Source: JBBDST01 sp040904765 (lineage in GTDB: Bacteria > Actinomycetota > Nitriliruptoria > Nitriliruptorales > Nitriliruptoraceae). Taken from it: 20,923 nucleotides of DNA. Both the position numbers and the translations under genes were made by a program. The stretch is taken from contig JBBDST010000046.1 in NCBI GenBank assembly GCA_040904765.1, forward strand, positions 1 through 20,923, written 5' to 3'. Shown here piece after piece: positions 6,988 to 14,327 of this stretch (positions are counted from its first letter, which is position 1; every line of letters begins with the position of its first letter). The notes beneath the pieces were generated by a model, which had not been told where the DNA came from, did not search any database, and saw only the letters and a program-made list of their open reading frames with translations.

Positions 6988-8165
6988 CGGTCAATATCCC
7001 CTACGACGAAGAACACGGAACCCAGAATGGAAATCGCGTCGGGGAACAGCGTGTCTTGCATGAGATACGAAATGGCTTGCACGTTAGAGAACGATGGCGT
7101 GCGCATCTTTAAGCGCCATGGGGTTCGGCCGCCATCAGATTCGAGCCAGTAGCCCAGTTGACCCAGCGGATTTTCGGTCCGCACGTACGTCGCACCTTCG
7201 GGTGCTTTCACCATCTTTGGCAGCTTGGAGTTCACCGGGCCGCTACCGATGTGGCTGTGGATCTGGTCGATGATTTCAAGTGATGCCACAATGCGGTTGA
7301 GTAGACAAGAGAAGCGGTCAAACGCGTCGCCGTTTTGACCGACCGGTACGGTCACATCGATGTCGCCGTATTTAAGGTATGGCTCGGTCACACGTGAGTC
7401 TTCGGCGATGCCAGTGGCGTGCAACGTCGGGCCGGTGACACCAAGTGATAGTGCTACGTCTTGGGGTAGCGCGCCGATGCCGACAGTACGTCCACGGAAG
7501 ATTTCGTTTCCGAGGACCAAGTCGAAGTAGTCGGGGATGCGTTTGCTGACAAGTTGGTGCAGGCTGACTGACTGCTGCAAGAACCCTTTCGGCAGGTCAA
7601 TTTTGACGCCACCGACTTGGTTGTAGGTGAAGTGAAGCCGTCCACCGGTTGCCGATTCCATCAAGTGTTGAATGTCTTCACGTTCGCGAAAGGCGTAGAA
7701 CATTGGGGTGATGGCGCCAAGTTCTAGGGCGTAGGAACCGACGAACATCAGATGGTTGAGGATCCGGTTCCATTCGGCCATCAGCATGCGGATCCACTGC
7801 GCACGGTCAGGCACTTCCATCTCGAGCATCTTCTCAACGGCGAGTGCGACACCGAGTTCGTTTGAAAAGCCACTCAGCCAGTCGTGCCGGTTTACCAACG
7901 CCATGATCTGACGGTAGTCGCGATGTTCAGCCAGTTTTTCAAACCCGCGGTGCATGTAACCGATCACCGGGGTGGCGCTTTTTACCCGTTCGCCGGACAC
8001 TGAAAGGACGATGCGAAACACGCCGTGCGTTGCCGGGTGGGCAGGCCCAATCGACAGGGACATGTCGGTGGTTTGAAACTCGCCGTCACCAACAATTTCA
8101 AACGCGACCCCTTCGCCGGGTGCGTTGCTTGGCGCGTACGCAACTGTGGTGTCGAGATCACTCAT
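6984..8165 (-). CDS. nuoD: NADH-quinone oxidoreductase subunit D (NuoD)
   Basis: NuoD is the 49-kDa peripheral subunit that, with NuoB and NuoH, forms the quinone-reduction site. It descends from [NiFe]-hydrogenase large subunits. The product is 393 residues, within the normal range for an unfused NuoD. The quinone-loop motif IGPAHPATHGVFRI carries His43 and His47. The tyrosine partner lies in GYMHRGFEKLAEHRDY (Tyr70). Other blocks are RAQWIRMLMAEWNRILNHLM, GGRLHFTYNQVGGVKIDLP, LGNEIFRGRTVGIG and the C-terminal SVFFVVGDIDR. The four metal-binding cysteines of hydrogenases are absent, as expected for complex I. It is separate from nuoC, unlike the enterobacterial fusion. The start overlaps nuoC by ATGA and the stop overlaps nuoH2 by the same device. 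Confidence 0.97.
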   Translation of the reverse strand: MSDLDTTVAYAPSNAPGEGVAFEIVGDGEFQTTDMSLSIGPAHPATHGVFRIVLSVSGERVKSATPVIGYMHRGFEKLAEHRDYRQIMALVNRHDWLSGFSNELGVALAVEKMLEMEVPDRAQWIRMLMAEWNRILNHLMFVGSYALELGAITPMFYAFREREDIQHLMESATGGRLHFTYNQVGGVKIDLPKGFLQQSVSLHQLVSKRIPDYFDLVLGNEIFRGRTVGIGALPQDVALSLGVTGPTLHATGIAEDSRVTEPYLKYGDIDVTVPVGQNGDAFDRFSCLLNRIVASLEIIDQIHSHIGSGPVNSKLPKMVKAPEGATYVRTENPLGQLGYWLESDGGRTPWRLKMRTPSFSNVQAISYLMQDTLFPDAISILGSVFFVVGDIDR

Positions 8166-9037
8166 GCGTCGTCCTGTGTCTCGGTGTCTGGTGCTGCCGG
8201 TTCGTTGGCGGCTTCATCGGGGGCGTCTTGTGCCCGTTCGGCCGCTTTTTGTGCCCGTGCTTCAGCCTGTTCGCGTCGTTTGTCGTCAGCTTTTGCTTGC
8301 GCTTGTGCAGCCAACTGGGGGTCTTCACTGGGAGTGACAGGCGCGTCGTCGGCAGCGTCGTCAAGAGCCTCGGGCGCTTCGGTTACGGTCTGTGCGGGCG
8401 CATTGGCACGTTTGGCCTGCTCGGCGATGGCTTTGTCGATGTCGTAGGGGCCGGGGGCGTCACCCATTTTCGTTTCGCGTTCAATGATGTTGCCGTCTTC
8501 GTCGAGTTCTTTTGGTTCGGCAACGCCAGGCCAGGGTTTTACGACTCGTGATGCCAGCATAAATTCTTTGCGCAGCGGCCAACCTTCGAAGTTATCGACG
8601 GTCAACAGCCGCGGTAGCAGGCTTGGGTGGCCGACGAAGTCGATGCCGTACATGTCGTAGGTTTCGCGTTCCATCCAGTCAGCACCACGAAACACGCCGG
8701 TGAGTGTCGGCAAACTCGGTGTGTCGCGGCCCCCATCGCAACGTGTTCGTAACGCAATGCGGTTGCCGGTGGTGGTGGAATACAGCACACACACGACGTC
8801 GAAACCGTCGTCTTTGGCGTCGACTCCGAACAGACTGTCGAACATGTCGTAGGCCAGACGCCATTCTTCACGGCACAGCGTTGCCGCTTCAACCCATGCA
8901 TCTGGGGTGATCCAGGCGGTGAACACTCCGAATTCGTCAACGGTGCGTACCAGTTTTTCGCCAAGCCGATGCTGCAGGAATTCGGTGGTCTGCTCGCCTG
9001 TTAGAGCGCGTTCTTGACGCGACAGGATCTCCGACAT
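8162..9037 (-). CDS. nuoC: NADH-quinone oxidoreductase subunit C with charged C-terminal tail (NuoC)
   Basis: NuoC is the 30-kDa subunit that packs against NuoD and NuoI in the peripheral arm and carries no cofactor. The core occupies roughly residues 1-175. The family signature is clear: ADWMERETYDMYGIDFVGHP, then LLPRLLTVDNFEGWPLRKEF. The remaining 100 or so residues, up to 291, are unusual. They form a low-complexity tail rich in Ala, Glu, Asp and Gln, including AQAQAKADDKRREQAEARAQ, which looks helical or coiled-coil and ends in an acidic stretch. I recognise no domain in the tail. The start overlaps the nuoB stop by one base (TAATG) and the end overlaps nuoD (ATGA). Together with the NuoI2 tail, it gives this module two long charged extensions on the peripheral arm. 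Confidence 0.95.
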   Translation of the reverse strand: MSEILSRQERALTGEQTTEFLQHRLGEKLVRTVDEFGVFTAWITPDAWVEAATLCREEWRLAYDMFDSLFGVDAKDDGFDVVCVLYSTTTGNRIALRTRCDGGRDTPSLPTLTGVFRGADWMERETYDMYGIDFVGHPSLLPRLLTVDNFEGWPLRKEFMLASRVVKPWPGVAEPKELDEDGNIIERETKMGDAPGPYDIDKAIAEQAKRANAPAQTVTEAPEALDDAADDAPVTPSEDPQLAAQAQAKADDKRREQAEARAQKAAERAQDAPDEAANEPAAPDTETQDDA

Positions 9038-9573
9038 TACCGCCCCTCCAACGTCAGCGGGGCATCGGCGCCAAGTGTGACCGGGTCGAGTCGGCGGCCG
9101 GCAATGCGGTCTTTCAACGATTCGTTCTGGATTCGGTCTTGCAGGGCAATGATGCCGTCGAGCAGCGCTTCTGGACGCGGCGGGCAGCCCGGAACATACA
9201 CATCGACGGGGATGATCTGGTCGACACCTTTGGTCACCGAGTAGCTGTCCCAGTAGGGGCCGCCGCAGTTGGAGCAGGAACCAAACGAGATCACATATTT
9301 GGGTTCAGGCATCTCTTCGTACAGGCGTTTCACCGCCGGAGCCATCTTGTCGGTAAGGGTGCCCGATACAACCATCAGGTCGGCTTGGCGTGGGCCGTGT
9401 GCAAACGGGATCACGCCGTGGCGGATGAAGTCGTGACGTGACGTTGACGCTGCGATGAATTCGATCGCGCAACACGCCAACCCGAAGTTGAAACACCACA
9501 GCGAGTATTTACGGCCCCAGTTGAAGACGTACTTGACGGGTTTGGGAAGTTCGACTTGGTCCATCAGTCCCAT
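9037..9573 (-). CDS. nuoB: NADH-quinone oxidoreductase subunit B (NuoB)
   Basis: NuoB holds cluster N2, the last iron-sulphur centre before quinone. With the start at ATG 9573 the product is 178 residues (MGLMDQVELPKPVKYVFNWG), the usual size. An AAGGGAG site lies 7 bases upstream. A longer frame reaching 9705 would overlap most of nuoA and adds sequence unlike NuoB. A second ATG at 9564 is a less likely alternative. The N2 ligands are all present: the tandem Cys34-Cys35 in NFGLACCAIEF, Cys100 in SFGSCSNCGGPYWDS and Cys130 in VYVPGCPPRPEALLDG. The conserved PRQADLMVVSGTLTDKMAP follows the tandem cysteines. The gene overlaps nuoA by 10 bases and nuoC by 1. Confidence 0.97.
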   Translation of the reverse strand: MGLMDQVELPKPVKYVFNWGRKYSLWCFNFGLACCAIEFIAASTSRHDFIRHGVIPFAHGPRQADLMVVSGTLTDKMAPAVKRLYEEMPEPKYVISFGSCSNCGGPYWDSYSVTKGVDQIIPVDVYVPGCPPRPEALLDGIIALQDRIQNESLKDRIAGRRLDPVTLGADAPLTLEGR

Positions 9574-9947
9574 ACGAGGACTCCCTTCTTCCACGCATAA
9601 GCCAAACCTTCTAGCAGCGTGAGGATGAACAAGAACATCGCCACAACCGCAAAGGTTGGAGAAACAGGGGTGGTGGCGTCGAGCGATCCTACGATCACGG
9701 CCCAAGGCAGCAAGAACACCGCTTCAACGTCAAAAATCACAAACAAGAACGCGAACACGTAGTAGCGAATATTTACCTGCGACCAGCCTGATCCAATTGC
9801 TTCGGCCCCACACTCAAAGGTGGTGAGTTTCTGCGGCGACGGGACCGACGGACGAAGTAGCCGACTGACCAACATGACGAGTGCATAAAACCCAACCGCA
9901 ACAATGACCATGATCGCGAAGGTTCCGTACTGCTGGAAGAAACTCAC
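9564..9947 (-). CDS. nuoA: NADH-quinone oxidoreductase subunit A (NuoA), first gene of module 2
   Basis: NuoA is a three-helix membrane subunit at the junction with the peripheral arm. Its cytoplasmic loop reaches the quinone entrance. The product is 127 residues with helices at about 10-30, 63-86 and 97-118. The loop cysteine is in KLTTFECGAEAIG (Cys46). The intramembrane acids Asp73 and Glu75 are in FLFVIFDVEAVFLLPWAV. The start is GTG 9947, directly behind a strong GGGGAGGA site. It is the first gene after a 191-bp intergenic region, so the second transcription unit probably begins just upstream. Confidence 0.96.
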   Translation of the reverse strand: MSFFQQYGTFAIMVIVAVGFYALVMLVSRLLRPSVPSPQKLTTFECGAEAIGSGWSQVNIRYYVFAFLFVIFDVEAVFLLPWAVIVGSLDATTPVSPTFAVVAMFLFILTLLEGLAYAWKKGVLVWD

Positions 9948-9970
9948 GCAATCCTCCCCGGCCGGGTCGG

Positions 9971-9990
9971 TGCTCCAACATAGGGGAGCA
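9971..9990 (-). promoter_or_regulatory. Stem-loop in the probable nuoA leader
   Basis: TGCTCC and GGAGCA form a perfect 6-bp stem around an 8-base loop. If transcription begins near 9997, the hairpin sits at the extreme 5' end of the message, about 25 bases before the nuoA start and clear of its GGGGAGGA ribosome binding site. A role in mRNA stability is possible, but only the pairing is seen. Confidence 0.4.
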
Positions 9991-10003
9991 GCGGTTCAAA
10001 TGG

Positions 10004-10033
10004 GTTTTATTTCGGTACAACCGCAAGCGTCAA
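10004..10033 (-). promoter_or_regulatory. Candidate sigma-70-type promoter for the nuoA operon
   Basis: On the minus strand TTGACG (10033-10028) is followed after 18 bases by TAAAAC (10009-10004). The first element matches the -35 consensus at five of six positions, and the second is a weak -10 element. The predicted start near 9997 gives a leader of about 50 bases before GTG 9947. The region at 9948-10138 is the only long gap between the two modules, so a promoter is expected here. Confidence 0.4.
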
Positions 10034-10063
10034 GGTTGCACGCAGCAGGTGCCGTTCGCACGT

Positions 10064-10114
10064 CGTACGAATTGCGCCTGCGATGCTAGCAAGCAAATCT
10101 GTCGTGTTCGTACG
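10064..10114. repeat. Inverted repeat CGTACGAA / TTCGTACG upstream of the candidate promoter
   Basis: CGTACGAA at 10064-10071 is repeated in inverse orientation at 10107-10114 with 35 bases between. Each arm also contains the palindrome CGTACG. The pair lies about 30-80 bases upstream of the candidate -35 element, a place where a regulator could bind. Chance occurrence cannot be excluded from one genome. Confidence 0.35.
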
Positions 10115-10138
10115 CACCTTGAAAATATGCCATCGTTT

Positions 10139-11209
10139 TCACCCTAAACGGGTGATCGCATAGCGCGCCAAACGGCTCAACGCGCGTGTTGCAGCACCTT
10201 CAGGAAACACTGCCAGTTCGTCAATAGCAGCATTCACTGTCTGTTCTGCGGTTGCCCGCGCACGATCTAACGCGGTATGGCCACGCAGCAAACTCACCGC
10301 TTGCGCAACATTGTCATCATCAAGCGAGGAAGCGAGCAGCGCCGCCAACTCGCCATCCGGGTCATCTTCAAGCGCGTACAACACTGGCAGTGTCAACACG
10401 CCTTCTTTCAAATCTGTGCCCGGAATTTTGCCGGACTCCTGCGGATCAGAGGCAATATCTAAAATGTCGTCGGAGAACTGAAACGCCATCCCCACATGGA
10501 AGCCATACCGGGCGGCGGCTTCAACTTCGGTGGCAGTACCGCCTGATAGCAGCGCGCCGTAACGGCACGACGTTTCGATCAGTGATGCCGTTTTTCCTGA
10601 CACAACATCCAGATAGTGGGCGACCGACGGCTCAATTACCGGCACGGCTTGTGGCAACAGGGTTTGACTGCCCTGCACTTCGGCAATCTGACCCTCACAC
10701 AGGCGCGCCAAAGTCTGTGAAATGATGCGCGTGACATCAACGCCCAGTTCGGCCGAAAGTTCCGATGCCCGTGCCATCAGAAAATCGCCAGTCAAAATTG
10801 CCAGCGTGTTCGTCCACCGCAAGTGTGCGCTGGTGATGCCACGTCGTGCCGGTGCATCATCAATCACGTCATCGTGATACAGGGTTGCAAGGTGCACCAG
10901 TTCAACAATCACCCCAGCATCGGCCAGCGCGTCAAACGGCACGCTGTCGCGCGGAGCTTGCGGCAGGTGTCCGGCCAAACACACCAACAGCGGCCGAAAC
11001 CGTTTCCCGCCAGCATCCAAAAGATAGCGCGACACCTCGCGGGTGAATGCATGTGACGAGTGGGCACGCTCAAGCAGCCGTTCTTCTACCGCATCGAGGG
11101 TGGCAAGCACGCCCACCCCTTCAGCTTCAAGTTCAGCCAGAACATCTGCCGGGATCGCTAGGGGCATCGCCACGCTGCCATCACGTGCGTTGGTTGTGGG
11201 TTCACTCAC
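10139..11209 (-). CDS. trans-Polyprenyl diphosphate synthase (probable menaquinone side-chain synthase)
   Basis: This enzyme elongates allylic diphosphates with isopentenyl diphosphate into a long polyprenyl chain. The product is 356 residues. Family landmarks are AGGKRFRPLLVCLAG (residues 67-80), the first aspartate-rich motif DDVIDD (113-118) followed by APARRG, GDFLMARASEL, the Lys of VVSGKTASLIE (206), and the second motif FQFSDDILDIASD with Asp247, 248 and 251. This pattern is typical of hepta- to nonaprenyl-type synthases; chain length cannot be read reliably. The GTG start overlaps the nuoN stop as GTGA, so it is the last gene of module 1. Co-transcription with complex I fits a role in supplying the isoprenoid tail of menaquinone, the electron acceptor. 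Undecaprenyl or carotenoid precursor synthesis are less likely alternatives. Confidence 0.9.
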   Translation of the reverse strand: MSEPTTNARDGSVAMPLAIPADVLAELEAEGVGVLATLDAVEERLLERAHSSHAFTREVSRYLLDAGGKRFRPLLVCLAGHLPQAPRDSVPFDALADAGVIVELVHLATLYHDDVIDDAPARRGITSAHLRWTNTLAILTGDFLMARASELSAELGVDVTRIISQTLARLCEGQIAEVQGSQTLLPQAVPVIEPSVAHYLDVVSGKTASLIETSCRYGALLSGGTATEVEAAARYGFHVGMAFQFSDDILDIASDPQESGKIPGTDLKEGVLTLPVLYALEDDPDGELAALLASSLDDDNVAQAVSLLRGHTALDRARATAEQTVNAAIDELAVFPEGAATRALSRLARYAITRLG

Positions 11210-12837
11210 CGCAGCATCACCGCAAGCGTGTCGGCCATATCAAGGATCGCACTTGGCAACACGCCGATAACGATGACGGCCACGGCTGCAAGTGAGATGA
11301 CAACCCGCATAACCTGACCATAGGCGGGCCTTACAGCGTCGTTGACGGGTTCGTTCAGGAACATCATGCCGGCGATACGCAGATAGAAGTAGGCGGCAAC
11401 GACACTAGAGAGCACACCGATGATGACGAGCCACAGCCAGCCAGATTCGATACCGGCGCGAAACACCATGAATTTCCCGATAAAGCCGGCGGTGAGGGGC
11501 ACTCCGGCCAGTGACAACAACCCGACCGAGAGCATTGCAGCAAGCCACGGGTCAGTTCGGCCCAAACCCACGATCGTGTTTAGGGTTACTTCGCCACGTC
11601 GTGAACGTTCAATTGCTATCAGGGCACCGAAGGTCAACAGGGTCGTGAGCGCATAGGTGAACAGGTAGAACATGACTGAGGCAAGACCGGTGTCGGTGAC
11701 GGCCACCACGCCGATGGTCACATAGCCCGCGTGAGTGATCGACGAGTACGCCATCATGCGCACGAGGTCGTGTTGGCTAACCGCAACGTAGGCGCCATAC
11801 AGCATGCTGGCCGCAGCAAGGACAGCAAGGACTGGTGCCCAGACGTCGACGAACGCTGGGAACGCAACGAGATATATGCGCAGCAGCAGAGCAAAACCGG
11901 CGACTTTGGTGGCGGCAGCCATAAACGCGGTGATATTGCTCGGTGCGCCTTGGTACACGTCGGCGACCCACAAATGAAACGGAACGAGCGCAACTTTGAA
12001 CGTTACACCAACGGTGATGAGCGCAATGCCAAACAGCGCCACCGTACGGTTAGTGACCGCGATGCCCAGAATGTCACCAATGACCGGTAACGCCAGTGTG
12101 CCGGTTGCAACGTAGATCAGGGCCATGCCGTACAGCAGAATGGCTGAGGCGACCGCACCCAAAATAAAGTATTTCAGTGACGCTTCTTGGGACCGTCGGT
12201 CACGTCTTGCACTACCGGCGAGTACATACAACGCTAACGAGAACACTTCGAGGGCGACAAAGACGGTGATGAAATCGTTGGCGGTTGCTAATGCCACCAT
12301 GCCGACCGCAGCAAACAGCACCAATGGTTCTACTTCGGCGCGGTTTAGTTCACGGTCACGCATGTAGCCGTAGCCCAGTGGTATGACGATGAGTACGACG
12401 AGATACACGGTGAAGCGGGCAAACAACGCCAGTCCGTCGTTGGCAAGCGAGTCAAAGAAGGCGCCTTGTGGGGTGAACACACCCACGTCGTTGGTGACAA
12501 CGCTGGTGAACTGCCACACGGTTAACGCCAACGCACCTGCCGCAGCGCCAACAGCACCCACGGCTTGCACGATCGATGCGCGCCGCGGATACAAGACGGA
12601 TGCGCCGGCGAGGCTAGCCGTAACAACGGCCGTAACGACACCAGCGACGGCGCTGCCGGCAACGATTAGGGCGATACCTGTGCCAACGCCAAGCGCGGCG
12701 ACAGGGCCGGTGACCCGCAGGGTTTGGCCCCGGGTGATCGCAACAAGCAAAAGGGCAAGCGCAATGGCGGTGACGAGTAGTTCGGGCGCGAACGCCGACC
12801 AGATGACGTCAGGGATCTGAATGTCAGAGGAGTTCAT
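11206..12837 (-). CDS. nuoN: NADH-quinone oxidoreductase subunit N, module 1 (NuoN1)
   Basis: This is the antiporter-like membrane subunit closest to the quinone module. The product is 543 residues, somewhat longer than the enterobacterial protein because of extra N-terminal hydrophobic sequence (residues 45-110). Conserved features are the TM5 glutamate in VALEVFSLALYVLAG (Glu197), Lys222 in EASLKYFILGAVASAILLYG, the TM7 lysine in FKVALVPFHLWVADVYQGAP (Lys281), and Lys311 in ITAFMAAATKVAGFALLL. A GAGGAGGT ribosome binding site precedes the ATG, which overlaps the nuoM1 stop as ATGA. The polyprenyl synthase gene overlaps its 3' end. Confidence 0.95.
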   Translation of the reverse strand: MNSSDIQIPDVIWSAFAPELLVTAIALALLLVAITRGQTLRVTGPVAALGVGTGIALIVAGSAVAGVVTAVVTASLAGASVLYPRRASIVQAVGAVGAAAGALALTVWQFTSVVTNDVGVFTPQGAFFDSLANDGLALFARFTVYLVVLIVIPLGYGYMRDRELNRAEVEPLVLFAAVGMVALATANDFITVFVALEVFSLALYVLAGSARRDRRSQEASLKYFILGAVASAILLYGMALIYVATGTLALPVIGDILGIAVTNRTVALFGIALITVGVTFKVALVPFHLWVADVYQGAPSNITAFMAAATKVAGFALLLRIYLVAFPAFVDVWAPVLAVLAAASMLYGAYVAVSQHDLVRMMAYSSITHAGYVTIGVVAVTDTGLASVMFYLFTYALTTLLTFGALIAIERSRRGEVTLNTIVGLGRTDPWLAAMLSVGLLSLAGVPLTAGFIGKFMVFRAGIESGWLWLVIIGVLSSVVAAYFYLRIAGMMFLNEPVNDAVRPAYGQVMRVVISLAAVAVIVIGVLPSAILDMADTLAVMLR

Positions 12838-14324
12838 CGTGCACCTCCTCCAAGTGTCATGGTTTCACCGACGCCAGTTTCGATCAGCACCCGTTCTACT
12901 GACGGTTCAACCAGGTTAAACAGTGGCGATGGGTAAATACCGATGGCGATGATGAGAGCGACGAGTGGGGTGATGATGCCGATTTCACGCCGTGTCATAT
13001 CCGGTGTTGCACGGTTTTCATCGCTTACGAGCGGGCCATGAAAGATTCGCTGGTATGCCCACAACAGATAGAGGGCTGCAAGTACGGCACCAAATGAGGC
13101 CAGTACGGCGGCGGTGGGATAGCTCGCAAATGTCCCCATAAGAATCGGGAACTCGCCTACGAAACCGTTAAGACCGGGCAATGCCAGCGACGACAGCGAC
13201 ACGATGAGCCAAAAGCCGGCTAAGACCGGCACGGCAGCGCCAAGTCCGCCAAACGCGGCGATCTGGCGGGTGTGTCGCCGTTCATACAAAAAGCCGATCA
13301 GTAAGAACAGCGCACCGGTGGATAGGCCGTGGTTCACCATCTGTACGACCGATGCCGACGTTGCGGTGGTGTTCAGCGCGAACGTGCCAAGCACCACAAA
13401 GCCCATGTGACTCACAGACGAGTACGCCACCAGTTTTTTCACGTCCGATTGCATAAGTGCGACGATCGCGCCGTACAAAATACCAACGACCGCAAAGCCG
13501 ACCAGCCACGGGGCATAGAGACGTGTGGCATCGGCAAACAGCGGCAACAGGTAACGAAGTACCCCAAACGCGCCTAATTTAAGCAGCACACCGGCGAGGA
13601 ACACTGACCCCCCGGTGGGGGCTTCGGTGTGGGCGTCAGGCAGCCAGGTGTGTACCGGCCAGATCGGAATTTTGACGGCAAATGCGGCCAGGAAAGCGAA
13701 GAACAGCCAGCGTTGCTCGGAGAGTGTCAGGTCCAGTTGCAGCATGTCGGCGTACGCAAACGAGCCAGCTTTGGTGTACAGATACACGATTGCGACCAGC
13801 ATCGCCAGCCCACCGGCGAGCGTGTACAGGAAGAATTTCACGGCTGCGTAACGCCTGTTGGCACCGCCCCAAATACCAATAATCAGATACATCGGCACGA
13901 TGGTTAATTCGAACACCACGGCAAACAGCAGGATGTCGGTTGCAGCAAAGACGGCGATGACAGCGGCTTCAAGCAGCAGAAACGCCGCAGCGTAACCGCG
14001 GAACCGGTCGGTGATCGAACTGGTAGAGGCCAGCAGCACAAGCGGTGTCAAGAAGGTGGTGAGCAAGATGAGCGCCAGGCTGATGCCGTCAACCGCGAAC
14101 GCGATCTGGGCGTTGACTGCCGGAATCCAGTTGGCCGCTTCAGTCAGCTGCAAATTCGGGTTGGTTCGGTCGAACTGGCTAAGGAGTACCAGTGAGGCAA
14201 CAAAGGCTGCCACGGTAGCGCCAAACGCCACCGTTTGGACCTGCTTAACGGTCAGTGAGCGCACGACAGCAAGTAAGACGGCACCGATAACCGGCAGCAG
14301 AATCGTGACAGTAATCATCCCCAT
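12834..14324 (-). CDS. nuoM: NADH-quinone oxidoreductase subunit M, module 1 (NuoM1)
   Basis: This is the middle antiporter-like proton pump of module-1 complex I. The product is 496 residues. Glu139 lies in the TM5 block VFELTIVPMYLIIGIWGGAN. Lys218 lies in the TM7 block VKIPIWPVHTWLPDAHTEAP, and the next helix contains SVFLAGVLLKLGAFGVLRY. These match NuoM2 closely in the pump core, but the N-terminal 60 residues and the termini differ, so the two genes are anciently diverged paralogues, not a recent copy. The start is placed at the first of two ATGs (MGM), three bases after the nuoL1 stop, because a GAGG site lies 6 bases upstream of it. Confidence 0.95.
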   Translation of the reverse strand: MGMITVTILLPVIGAVLLAVVRSLTVKQVQTVAFGATVAAFVASLVLLSQFDRTNPNLQLTEAANWIPAVNAQIAFAVDGISLALILLTTFLTPLVLLASTSSITDRFRGYAAAFLLLEAAVIAVFAATDILLFAVVFELTIVPMYLIIGIWGGANRRYAAVKFFLYTLAGGLAMLVAIVYLYTKAGSFAYADMLQLDLTLSEQRWLFFAFLAAFAVKIPIWPVHTWLPDAHTEAPTGGSVFLAGVLLKLGAFGVLRYLLPLFADATRLYAPWLVGFAVVGILYGAIVALMQSDVKKLVAYSSVSHMGFVVLGTFALNTTATSASVVQMVNHGLSTGALFLLIGFLYERRHTRQIAAFGGLGAAVPVLAGFWLIVSLSSLALPGLNGFVGEFPILMGTFASYPTAAVLASFGAVLAALYLLWAYQRIFHGPLVSDENRATPDMTRREIGIITPLVALIIAIGIYPSPLFNLVEPSVERVLIETGVGETMTLGGGAR

Positions 14325-14327
14325 CGC

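Noticed and set aside
9574..9705. N-terminal extension of nuoB up to 9705
   Set aside because: It would overlap most of nuoA out of frame, and its residues do not resemble NuoB. ATG 9573 has a strong ribosome binding site and gives the usual length.
72..9947. Module 2 as an assembly duplicate of module 1
   Set aside because: H, I, J, K, L and M differ throughout in protein sequence, length and termini. No extended DNA identity between modules was seen.
10116..10145. Possible terminator after the polyprenyl synthase (GAAAA...TTTTC)
   Set aside because: The stem is only 5 A/T-rich pairs around a 10-base loop and includes the stop codon, with no following T-run on the minus strand. It is too weak to call.
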